Shown: positions 1 through 6,143 of the stretch, one piece after another
How positions within the stretch are numbered: the first letter of the stretch is position 1
Layout: each line of letters begins with the position of its first letter
Program-made: the position numbers and the translations under genes
The notes under the pieces: model-generated
Databases searched by the model: none
What the model was told of the DNA's origin: nothing
The model's input: only the letters and a program-made list of their open reading frames with translations
From: JBCDAP01 sp038747915
Lineage (GTDB): Bacteria; Planctomycetota; Phycisphaerae; Phycisphaerales; UBA1924
Reading direction: 5' to 3'
Assembly: GCA_038747915.1 (NCBI GenBank)
Contig: JBCDJJ010000117.1
Span: forward strand, 1-8,077
DNA: 8,077 nt

Positions 1-28
1 AGCCGCGGGCGCGAGCACGCGCGCCAGA
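1..28 (+). repeat. 28-base dispersed GC-rich repeat, copy 1
   Basis: These 28 bases recur exactly, inverted, at 118-145, and with two mismatches at 7861-7888. The core starts AGCCGCGGGCGCGAGCACGC. Inside it, GCGCG and CGCGC (9-13 and 18-22) can pair around the loop AGCA. Similarity to copy 2 continues weakly beyond base 28 (CAAG at 31-34 and again in copy 2). On the plus strand, frame 2 reads AAGASTRAR, the same peptide that copy 2 encodes in the minus-strand gene, so this may be the 3' end of a gene entering from the left. The window is too short to show that. Confidence 0.8.
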
Positions 29-46
29 GCCAAGAACATCAGAGCG

Positions 47-88
47 AAAAATGAGCAACGGGTAGATCGAAGGGCCCCATCTGCTCAT
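47..88 (-). terminator. Terminator-like hairpin closing the minus-strand prepilin/sppA unit
   Basis: Read on the minus strand, ATGAGCA (88-82) can pair perfectly with TGCTCAT (57-51). An inner GGG/CCC may extend the stem, and a short T run follows directly (51-47). The hairpin starts inside the apparent stop codon (87-85) of the prepilin-like gene. The loop is long and the T run short, so this is a plausible but not strong intrinsic terminator. On the plus strand no T run follows, so it would act only on the minus strand. Confidence 0.4.
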
Positions 89-807
89 CCGCTCCCTTTG
101 GTCTTTGTTGCTTGACGTCTGGCGCGCGTGCTCGCGCCCGCGGCTCGGGTGCGCACGCGTTCGTCGTAGATCGCTTTGAAGTCGGCGGGGTGGGGCCGGA
201 CTCGGCGAAGATGCCGAGGACGGTGTCGCTGTCGACCGGCTTGCCAAAGAACAGTGTGGCGGGCAGGTCATCGAAGTGTTCGACGTGCCCGGCCCATCTC
301 CTGGCCGGCTTGTGCAGGTCGAAGGTGTGCGTAGCTGGTGTGCCCGGGCGAGCTGGCGGTAGTGAAGTCTGCGTTGAAGCCCGGGTCCCAGCGTGCGTTG
401 GCCGGATCGACACCGGTGCTCGGGGATGCGTACTCGTACGCCTCGTGTACCTCGATGTTGCCCGCTTCCCTGGTGGAGGCCATCAGCTCGGGGGTGATGA
501 TGTTCTCTCAGATCAGGTGCGAAAAGATCGAGGTGGTGTGGTTCTTGGTCTCGGGTGGTCCGGGCACCGTCGCGCTGTCGGCATCGATCGCGAACGACAG
601 GAGAAGCACATCGCCGTTCGCCCTGCCGTTCGCGATCAGCGCCTGTGCGATGGTGCACAGCGCGATCGATTCCTTGACCTCTGGTTGGATCTTGCGATGA
701 GGCCGCATCATCGCGGGTGCGACGAGCAGCATGAGCGCGGTGAGCACCAGCACACCGACACCAATCTCGACGCGTGTTCCACCGGTGCGACGACCGTGTC
801 TTACCAC
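85..807 (-). pseudogene. Prepilin-like protein (planctomycete type), disrupted
   Basis: The GTG start at 807 overlaps the sppA stop by 7 bases, giving MVRHGRRTGGTRVEIGVG. This fits a type IV prepilin-type leader: a short basic head, cleavage after the first Gly of GG, Glu at +5, then a hydrophobic helix (VGVLVLTALMLLVAPAMM). Later segments resemble planctomycete prepilin-like proteins as I recall them: TTSIFSHLI, ENIITPEL, NARWDPGFNADFT and TSYAHLRPA. The reading frame is damaged. A TGA at 510-508 falls between SHLI and ENIITPEL, which are in the same frame. Around 296-330 coding shifts to another frame (RRWAGHVEHFDDLPATLFFG), and near 186-195, within G/C runs, it returns (ADFKAIYDERVRTRAAG), stopping at 87-85. 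Such proteins are exported pseudopilins of unknown individual role. Assembly error is an alternative for the two indels; three lesions together favour decay. The C-terminal tail RAAGASTRARR is encoded by the dispersed repeat at 118-145. Confidence 0.7.
118..145 (-). repeat. 28-base dispersed GC-rich repeat, copy 2 (within a coding 3' end)
   Basis: This is the exact reverse complement of bases 1-28, with 89 bases between the two copies. It lies in the 3' end of the broken prepilin-like gene, where it would encode the arginine-rich tail RAAGASTRAR. In the sense of that gene it has the same orientation that copy 3 has relative to the DUF11 gene upstream of it. Confidence 0.8.
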
Positions 808-1865
808 CCCGCCCACAGGTAATACACCCCCGGGGTGGACCACAACCCAGCCGGCAGGTTGACCTGGATCAGGTTGACCTGCGTCCCACCCGCGAACACA
901 CCGGCCTGCGTCCTTTCTCCGTCGGGCCACGAGAGTTGATTCGTGCCCGAGGGGTCAAAGGTTCGCGCGTAGGCCGAGTTCACTGTGGTGCCGGCGTCGT
1001 GATACCGCACGAGGTGCGCGCGATCGAGGTCGGCAAGGGTCTTCGCTCGTGTGAATGCCTCGCGGATGCCGCCGATCGAATCGACGAGGCCGAGTTCGAG
1101 GGCGCGCGGGCCGGTGACGACGCGTCCATCGGTGGCGAGCGACCAGTCGGTGACATCGGGTCGGTGCTCGCGCACGTTCGCTGTGAACGCGTCATAGAAC
1201 TCGTCGACGAGGTCTTCAAGGACGGCGTACTGCTCGTCGCGCAGGGGTTCGAGGGGGTTGGCGACGTCTTTGTTGGGCCCGCTGGTGACCGCGGGCGCGA
1301 CGATCCCGATCTGGCGCAGCCCCTCTGCGACATTGAAGGTCTGAATGAGGACGCCGATCGAGCCGGTGATGGTGCTCTCTTGGGCGACGAGTTCGTCGCC
1401 GGCGAGCGCGATGTAGTACCCGCCGGACGCTGCGACGCCGCCCATGCTGACCACAATTGGTTTGTTGGTGCGGGCGCGGAACCGGGCGAGCTCGTTGTAG
1501 AGGGTCTCGCTCGCGCTGACGGTGCCACCGGGCGAGTCGATGCGGAGCACCACGGCCTTGACGCGGTCGTCGGCGTCGGCCCGCTCGAGCTGGGTGACCA
1601 GGCGGTCGACGGGGTTGGTGCGGGTCTGGATGAGGCCCGCGGGCGCGGGGTTCTCGCTCAGCACGCCTTCGACCGCGATGAGGGCCACCTTGGGCGACAG
1701 GGCGTTCGCGCCGTCGTCGGAGATGACCGCGGTCTCGGTGAGCTCGCCGTCGCGCGGGGCGAGGTCGATGACAACCCGCGAGGGCAGGCACCCAGCGAGG
1801 AGTGTCGCCCCAGCAACGAGTGCGACGAGGCGAGACGCGAGGGGCACGAGGGGCAATGGCTTCAT
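801..1865 (-). CDS. sppA: SppA-family signal peptide peptidase, probable lipoprotein
   Basis: A 354-residue serine protease of the SppA (S49) family, which degrades signal peptides and other membrane-associated fragments on the outer face of the cytoplasmic membrane. The catalytic pair is visible: Ser147 in MGGVAASGGYY and Lys199 in SGPNKD. Both fall at the residue numbers known for Bacillus subtilis SppA (S147, K199). Other family motifs are LRIDSPGG (107-114), STITGSIGV (164-172) and DGRVVTG (246-252). The length matches the short, single-domain SppA type and not the double-length E. coli enzyme. The N terminus is unusual: MKPLPLVPLASRLV, a hydrophobic stretch, then the lipobox LAGC (Cys26), predicting a lipid anchor where many relatives have a transmembrane helix. 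Residue +2 is Leu, so retention at the inner membrane by an Asp+2-type rule is not indicated. The ATG start is chosen because it precedes this signal; no clear Shine-Dalgarno sequence lies upstream. It is divergent from rsmH and overlaps the downstream prepilin-like gene. Confidence 0.93.
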   Translation of the reverse strand: MKPLPLVPLASRLVALVAGATLLAGCLPSRVVIDLAPRDGELTETAVISDDGANALSPKVALIAVEGVLSENPAPAGLIQTRTNPVDRLVTQLERADADDRVKAVVLRIDSPGGTVSASETLYNELARFRARTNKPIVVSMGGVAASGGYYIALAGDELVAQESTITGSIGVLIQTFNVAEGLRQIGIVAPAVTSGPNKDVANPLEPLRDEQYAVLEDLVDEFYDAFTANVREHRPDVTDWSLATDGRVVTGPRALELGLVDSIGGIREAFTRAKTLADLDRAHLVRYHDAGTTVNSAYARTFDPSGTNQLSWPDGERTQAGVFAGGTQVNLIQVNLPAGLWSTPGVYYLWAGW

Positions 1866-1913
1866 GGTGTCAGCGTATCCCGCGTGGGATCGCGTCCGAC
1901 GTGGGATTGTGGG
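1866..1913. promoter_or_regulatory. 48-base divergent control region between sppA and rsmH
   Basis: This short gap should hold the start signals for both directions. GTGGGAT occurs three times in direct orientation (1884-1890, 1901-1907, 1909-1915, the last running into the rsmH ATG). An inverted pair ATCCC/GGGAT surrounds the first copy (1877-1881 and 1886-1890). On the minus strand TACGCT lies six bases before the sppA ATG, a possible -10 element of TANNNT type. I see no convincing -35 element and no strong Shine-Dalgarno sequence for either gene. The GTGGG core recalls MraZ-binding repeats, but the 17- and 8-base periods are irregular. Confidence 0.45.
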
Positions 1914-2885
1914 ATGGTTCGGGGTGTGGGCGAGTTTGCGCACATCCCGGTGCTGCTCGATGAAGTGGCTGGTGCGCTCGCGCCGGCGGCGGGCGAGACC
2001 TATGTCGACGCGACGGCTGGTCTCGGGGGGCATGCGGCGTCGGTGGGCGAGCGTCTCGGGGGTAGTGGAACGATCGTTCTGAATGATGTTGATCCGGCGA
2101 ACGCGGTGCGTGCTGCGGCGCGGGTTGGGGCGATGCCCGATCCGCCGGTGGTGCACGCGGTGACGGGCAACTTCGTGGACCTGCCTCGGCGGCTCGCGGA
2201 GCTTGGGGTGGCCGCGGACATGATGCTCGCTGATCTCGGGTTTGCGTCGAACCAGGTGGACGATGCGGGGCGCGGGCTGAGTTTCCGGCGCGAGGGCCCG
2301 CTTGACATGCGGCTCGATCCTTCGCTCAAGGCGACGGCAGCCGACCTGGTCAACACGTTGCCCGAGGCGGAGCTGGCGGAGCTGATCCGCACGCTCGGGG
2401 AGGAGCGGGGGGCGCGGCGGATCGCGGCGAAGATTGTGGCGACGCGGGCGGAGTCGCCGATACGCACCACATCCGAGCTTGCAGCGGTGGTTCGCGACGC
2501 GGTCGGCGGTCGGCCCACACCACGCGCTTCGGCTCGTCGCAGCACGGGTCGGGCTCCCATCGACCCGGCGACCAAGACCTTTCAGGCCATGCGGATCGCG
2601 GTGAACGACGAACTCGGGTGCCTGGACGCGCTGCTCGAAGCGATCGAGCGAGATGCGTCGCGCGCGGTCGGTGCTGCGGGTCGGTGGCTGGCCTCGGGTG
2701 CTCGGGTGGCGATCCTGACGTTTCACTCGCTCGAGGATCGGCCGGTGAAGCGGAGCTTTGCGCAGCTTGTGAAGCGAGGGCGGGCGGAGGCGATCGTGCG
2801 GAAGCCGGCGTCGGCGAGTGCGGACGAGGTCGATGCCAATCCCAGGGCGCGGAGCGCGAGGCTCCGTGCGATCCGACTGGTATAG
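1914..2885 (+). CDS. rsmH: 16S rRNA (cytosine(1402)-N(4))-methyltransferase RsmH
   Basis: A 323-residue protein, close to the usual 310 or so, that methylates N4 of C1402 in 16S rRNA using S-adenosylmethionine and acts in the cytoplasm on the small ribosomal subunit. Family motifs appear in order: HIPVLLDEV (10-18), the SAM-binding VDATAGLGGHA (31-41), DLGFASNQVD (107-116), GLSFRREGPLDMRLDP (121-136), TFQAMRIAVNDEL (222-234), ILTFHSLEDRPVKR (267-280) and the closing NPRARSARLRA (309-319). The open frame continues far upstream, but that extension runs antisense to sppA and is not family sequence, so the ATG at 1914 just before GEFAHIPV is taken as the start; GTG at 1926 is an alternative. This is the first gene of the division cluster (old name mraW). 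The mraZ gene that often precedes it is absent, its place being taken by divergent sppA. Confidence 0.95.
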   Translation: MVRGVGEFAHIPVLLDEVAGALAPAAGETYVDATAGLGGHAASVGERLGGSGTIVLNDVDPANAVRAAARVGAMPDPPVVHAVTGNFVDLPRRLAELGVAADMMLADLGFASNQVDDAGRGLSFRREGPLDMRLDPSLKATAADLVNTLPEAELAELIRTLGEERGARRIAAKIVATRAESPIRTTSELAAVVRDAVGGRPTPRASARRSTGRAPIDPATKTFQAMRIAVNDELGCLDALLEAIERDASRAVGAAGRWLASGARVAILTFHSLEDRPVKRSFAQLVKRGRAEAIVRKPASASADEVDANPRARSARLRAIRLV

Positions 2886-3000
2886 TCGGAAGTTGATCCG
2901 GGCCGCTGACGTGGCTCGGAGCGATTCGTAAGACGCACTCCCGCCGGTGGCTTATGGATGGGCCGATGGCGGGGGACAACTCGATCCGGACCGCTCGCGC

Positions 3001-3005
3001 AAGGA
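3001..3005 (+). promoter_or_regulatory. Ribosome binding site fixing the LysM gene start
   Basis: AAGGA lies seven bases before the ATG at 3013. This favours 3013 over the upstream in-frame GTG at 2947, whose extra 22 residues (MAYGWADGGGQ...) look non-coding and would precede the membrane anchor. The rest of the 127-base gap between rsmH and this gene (2886-3012) shows no clear promoter or terminator. Confidence 0.6.
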
Positions 3006-3012
3006 CGCCCGA

Positions 3013-3849
3013 ATGACCCGCGAGATCAAGCTGTCGCTGTTGCTCGGCTTCGCGCTGTTGCTCTTCGTCGGCGTGCTCGTCTCCGACCATCTGTCCGCGG
3101 CTCGCTCGGCGGGCGACCCGACGTTTGATCAGCGTGATCGCCGGACCGCGAGCGCGGAGGCCGACTTCGAGCCGGGCTTTGGCCGGCTTGCGATGGAGTC
3201 GGTATCGCCGGCGTCGCGTGGCCCGAGCGCCGGTGAGCGGTCGATTTTGGACGAGGTGGCGAGCGCCGGGCAGTGGTTGGTCGGCGAGACCTCGCCGCCG
3301 GTCGCAGCGATGATCGAGCCGGACGAGTCGACGCGTCAGCCCGAGCCCGCTCCGGCTCCGCAGGAGTCCAGGGGTGAATTCGTGATGGGGATCCCGCCCG
3401 GCGGCTCGGCCGATCCGAATGATGCGAACCATCTGCGGCGGCACTACGTGCGTCCTGGTGAGACGCTCTGGTCGATCACCGAGCTGTACTACGGGGATCC
3501 GACGCTTCACCGGTCGCTGGCCCGGTTCAATCGTGACCGGATGACACCGAGCGGCCAGATCCGGCGTGGCGCGACGCTGCTCATCCCGACGCGAGAGCGG
3601 TTGTTCGGCGCGCATGACACGCCGCCGAGCCAGCCCGTTCGTACTAGTGCGCCCGCGCGGCCGGTCGATCGAGGCCCGGCCCGGTACGTGGTGAAGCGGG
3701 GCGACACGCTCTCGGAGATCGCGGCCGCCCAGCTCGGCAGCGCGGGCCGGTGGCGCGAGATCCTCGATTTGAACAGCGATCAGCTCGACGAGCCCGAGGA
3801 CCTGTGGGTGGGCATGGCGCTTCGCCTGCCCGGTGGCGACGGGCGGTAG
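3013..3849 (+). CDS. Membrane-anchored protein with two LysM domains
   Basis: A 278-residue protein with a short basic cytoplasmic start (MTREIK), one transmembrane helix (about 7-24), a long low-complexity linker rich in Ala, Pro, Glu and Ser, and two LysM modules. LysM1 spans about 144-193 (HYVRPGETLWSITELYYGD ... GATLLIP) and LysM2 about 224-273 (RYVVKRGDTLSEIAAAQLG ... GMALRLP). LysM folds bind N-acetylglucosamine polymers, chiefly peptidoglycan, so the protein probably sits in the cytoplasmic membrane and reaches outward to the wall. No catalytic domain is visible. The N-terminal MTREIKLSLLLG...VSDHLS resembles LysM proteins recalled from planctomycetes. It lies between rsmH and an FtsL-like gene, only two bases before the latter, which ties it to septal wall synthesis. 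Its exact role is unknown. Confidence 0.88.
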   Translation: MTREIKLSLLLGFALLLFVGVLVSDHLSAARSAGDPTFDQRDRRTASAEADFEPGFGRLAMESVSPASRGPSAGERSILDEVASAGQWLVGETSPPVAAMIEPDESTRQPEPAPAPQESRGEFVMGIPPGGSADPNDANHLRRHYVRPGETLWSITELYYGDPTLHRSLARFNRDRMTPSGQIRRGATLLIPTRERLFGAHDTPPSQPVRTSAPARPVDRGPARYVVKRGDTLSEIAAAQLGSAGRWREILDLNSDQLDEPEDLWVGMALRLPGGDGR

Positions 3850-3851
3850 CG

Positions 3852-4169
3852 GTGGTTCGCAAGCTGGTGATCCTGGTGGCGGTGTTCGCGATGACGGCGC
3901 TGGCGGTACTGGTGCTCCGGCAGCAGCGGCTGCTCGCGGCGGCGGAGATGACACGGGCGGTGGAGCGCGCACAGGCCCTCGAGCGGCAGACGTGGCGGCT
4001 GCGCGGTCATGTGATGGCGCTGTCGAGTCCGCAGCGGGTTGCGCTGCTCGTCGCGGGCGTCGAGGAGCGGCTCGGGCGGTTCGAGCCGATCACACCGGAG
4101 GTGATCGACACGGGTCGCGACGACTTCGCGATGGTGCTTGACGGTGTGTCGGAGTCCGGGGGGCTCTGA
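3852..4169 (+). CDS. ftsL: Short single-pass membrane protein, FtsL-like
   Basis: A 105-residue protein starting at GTG (MVRKLVILVAVFAMTALAVL). It has a basic start, one transmembrane helix (about 4-22), then a likely coiled coil (about 23-75, with QQRLLAAAEMTRAVERAQALERQ), a short motif SSPQRVALLVAGVEERLGRF like the C-terminal part of FtsL, and a loose acidic tail. FtsL is a poorly conserved bitopic divisome protein that, in model bacteria, pairs with FtsB/DivIC and regulates the FtsWI synthase. The call rests mainly on size, topology and position directly before ftsI, as in canonical dcw clusters; sequence alone would not prove it. GTG is chosen because it begins two bases after the lysM stop and just before the membrane helix. 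The stop overlaps the ftsI ATG by one base (TGATG), suggesting translational coupling. Confidence 0.65.
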   Translation: MVRKLVILVAVFAMTALAVLVLRQQRLLAAAEMTRAVERAQALERQTWRLRGHVMALSSPQRVALLVAGVEERLGRFEPITPEVIDTGRDDFAMVLDGVSESGGL

Positions 4170-6058
4170 TGAGAATCGGGGGTGAGGCCGAGGCTCGAGC
4201 GCGGCGTGTCGATCGCTTCGCGGCGATCGCAGCGGTGGCCCTCGTCGGGGCGCTCGTGGTGGTGCTCGGTCGGGTGGTGCAGCTGCAGGCGTTTCCGTCG
4301 GAGCGTCTCGAGGCGCTGGCGGCAGAGCGGTTCGCGGTGCGGTCGGCGCAGGCGCGCCGGGGCGATGTGCTTGATCGTCGCGGGCGGCCGCTCGCATCGA
4401 CCCGGACGGGGTGGCGGGTGTTCGTTGATCCGCACCTGATCGAGCATCCGTACATGCCGACGCTCAACACGGTGGCGGACCTGACCGGCGTGCCGACGGA
4501 GGCGGTGGTGTCGCGGGTGATGGCACGCGTGGCGCGGAACGAGCGCCGTGCGCAGGAGGGCCGTGGGCCGATCCGGTACGTGTCGGTCGGCGGCGAGCTG
4601 ACCGACGGCGCCGTGGCGCGCGCTCAGCAGGAGCTTCCCGTCGGCGTGCATCTGGAGACGATCCCGGTGCGCGAGCTGGTGCAGGGCGAGGCCGCGGAGC
4701 TCGTCGGTTCGATCATCGGCCGGGTGGATGTGAATCAGCACGGACTCGGCGGCGTGGAGGCTGCCTTTGACGAGCAACTGGGGCCGAGCCCGGGCGCGCT
4801 CGTGTACATGCCGGCCTCGAGCGGCGAGCCGATGTGGATCGAGCCCGATGGCATCGAGCCGCCGACGCCGGGCGAGCCGCTCCGGCTCAGCATCGACCTC
4901 ACGCTTCAGCAGATTCTTCGTGAGGAGCTCGACCGTGCGCTGGTGCGCAACGATGCGTCGGGCGCGCGGGGTGTGATGGTCGATCCGCACACGGGCGAGG
5001 TGCTGGCGATGCTCGATCGGGTGCGCCGTCCTGTCGATGCGGTCGAGTTCGATGGTGAGGTCGCGGGTGCGGCGGCGCGGGGGGAGCGCGAGTGGCCGCG
5101 GTTCGTGGTGGTCGATCCGCCGGTCGCCAGCGAGCCGGCGCTGGCGTACAACCGGTGCGTCCGCGATGTGTACGAGCCGGGTTCGACGTTCAAACCCTTT
5201 GCGTGGGCGCTGGTGACAGAGCGCGGCGTGTTCTCGCCCGCGGACGAGCTCGACACGGAGTCGGGCGTGTGGCGTCAGCCCAACGGCCGTGTTCTGCGGG
5301 ATGTGGCGGCGCGTGATCGCCAGACGTGGGGTGATGTGCTGATCAACTCGTCGAACATCGGGATGGCGAAGGGGACGGACGAGCTGACGCACGAGGAACT
5401 CCGCGCGGGCGTGCTGCGATTCGGGTTCGGCGAGTCGACGAGGCTGCCGATCGATCACGAGGCCGATGGTCTGGTGACCCCGATGGCGTCGTGGAGCGAC
5501 TTCACGCAGACCTCCGTGGCGTTCGGGTACGAGATCGCGGTCACGCCGCTCCAGATGGCGCGGGCGTTCTCGGTGTTCGCCCGCGGTGGCGCTCAGCTCG
5601 GCACGTTGCCGCGGCTTCGTCTGACCGCAGCGGGCGAGGCCGACCGGGCGGCGATCGAGCTTCGGGTGCGCGTGTTGCCGGAATGGGTGGCCGGGTTGGT
5701 GCGGACGCTGCTCGAGGAGGTGGCGTCGCGCATGGAGGTGTGGGCGGCGCGGGACTACCCCGAGGACCCGCCGACGCGGTACGCGATAAGCGGCAAATCG
5801 GGCACCTCTCGCATGGTTCGTCCTGATGGGCGGGGGTATCTACCGCGGCAGTATCACGCGAGTTTCGTGGCGATGGCGCCGGTCGAATCACCCCGGATCG
5901 TGGTGGTGGTGGTGGTCGATGACCCCGGTCCATCGCGGGTCGCGGCGCGGCGGCACTTTGGTTCGCGGGCTGCGGGCCCCGCGGTGCGCAACATCGTGCA
6001 GCGAACACTTCCCTACTTTGGTGTTCCGGCACAAAGTGTTGATTTATCATCACGCTGA
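4169..6058 (+). CDS. ftsI: Class B penicillin-binding protein, septal transpeptidase FtsI/PBP3-like
   Basis: A 629-residue D,D-transpeptidase that cross-links peptidoglycan, acting on the outer face of the membrane. It has a cytoplasmic basic start, a transmembrane helix (about 17-37), a class B dimerisation domain opening with RGDVLDRRGRPLA (64-76), then the penicillin-binding domain. Catalytic motifs are complete: S339-TFK in YEPGSTFKPFAW, S394-S-N in INSSNIGMAKG, and K543-SGT in ISGKSGTSRM. The third motif is KSG, not the KTG of E. coli PBP3, a common class B variant. Position after an FtsL-like gene supports the division enzyme over the elongation PBP2, as does the order rsmH-ftsL-ftsI. 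There is no PASTA domain. It is slightly longer than E. coli FtsI (588), with about 30 extra residues before the SxxK motif (about 265-325). It starts at the TGATG overlap. No partner ftsW or mur genes follow in this window. Confidence 0.92.
   Translation: MRIGGEAEARARRVDRFAAIAAVALVGALVVVLGRVVQLQAFPSERLEALAAERFAVRSAQARRGDVLDRRGRPLASTRTGWRVFVDPHLIEHPYMPTLNTVADLTGVPTEAVVSRVMARVARNERRAQEGRGPIRYVSVGGELTDGAVARAQQELPVGVHLETIPVRELVQGEAAELVGSIIGRVDVNQHGLGGVEAAFDEQLGPSPGALVYMPASSGEPMWIEPDGIEPPTPGEPLRLSIDLTLQQILREELDRALVRNDASGARGVMVDPHTGEVLAMLDRVRRPVDAVEFDGEVAGAAARGEREWPRFVVVDPPVASEPALAYNRCVRDVYEPGSTFKPFAWALVTERGVFSPADELDTESGVWRQPNGRVLRDVAARDRQTWGDVLINSSNIGMAKGTDELTHEELRAGVLRFGFGESTRLPIDHEADGLVTPMASWSDFTQTSVAFGYEIAVTPLQMARAFSVFARGGAQLGTLPRLRLTAAGEADRAAIELRVRVLPEWVAGLVRTLLEEVASRMEVWAARDYPEDPPTRYAISGKSGTSRMVRPDGRGYLPRQYHASFVAMAPVESPRIVVVVVVDDPGPSRVAARRHFGSRAAGPAVRNIVQRTLPYFGVPAQSVDLSSR
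6045..6050 (+). promoter_or_regulatory. Candidate -10 element upstream of the DUF11 lipoprotein gene
   Basis: TATCAT, five of six matches to TATAAT, lies in an unusually AT-rich patch at the very end of ftsI (about 6035-6050), some 94 bases before the next start codon. No good -35 hexamer sits at 16-18 bases upstream. An own promoter is expected because the gene differs in function from the division operon and an 85-base gap separates them, but this site is only a candidate. Confidence 0.25.
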
Positions 6059-6129
6059 TCGGTGGCACATTGGCGGTAAAGTTCCGCTAACATCCGGTTC
6101 TAGTGCCCGGCACACCGCAACCCCATTTC

Positions 6130-6134
6130 GGGAG
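6130..6134 (+). promoter_or_regulatory. Ribosome binding site of the DUF11 lipoprotein gene
   Basis: GGGAG lies nine bases before the ATG at 6144 and supports that start over the in-frame sequence further upstream, which runs inside ftsI in another frame. Confidence 0.6.
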
Positions 6135-6143
6135 ACCTTTGAG

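Noticed and set aside
508..510. In-frame TGA of the prepilin-like gene as a selenocysteine or recoded codon
   Set aside because: No selenocysteine-type hairpin was noticed after it, the family has no known selenocysteine, neighbouring genes use TGA as a normal stop (ftsL, ftsI), and the same gene has two further frame lesions.
774..1913. Long open frame continuing upstream of rsmH on the plus strand
   Set aside because: It runs antisense to sppA, is low-complexity Gly/Val/Arg/Asp sequence and lacks any RsmH family motif; GC-rich DNA gives such open frames.
2350..3972. Long open frame on the minus strand opposite rsmH and the LysM gene
   Set aside because: Pro/Arg/Ala-rich antisense sequence without domains; the plus-strand genes carry clear family motifs throughout.
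4007..5458. Long open frame on the minus strand opposite ftsL and ftsI
   Set aside because: Arg/His-rich composition typical of the antisense of a GC-rich gene; ftsI motifs on the other strand are unambiguous.
5900..5917. Run of five GTG codons plus GTC in ftsI as a slippage-prone microsatellite
   Set aside because: It encodes a valine-rich beta strand normally present at this point of the transpeptidase fold, so coding need explains it.
6063..6078. TGGCAC followed by TTGGCGG upstream of the DUF11 gene as a sigma-54 promoter
   Set aside because: The -24 half matches, but the -12 TTGC is not at the required spacing.
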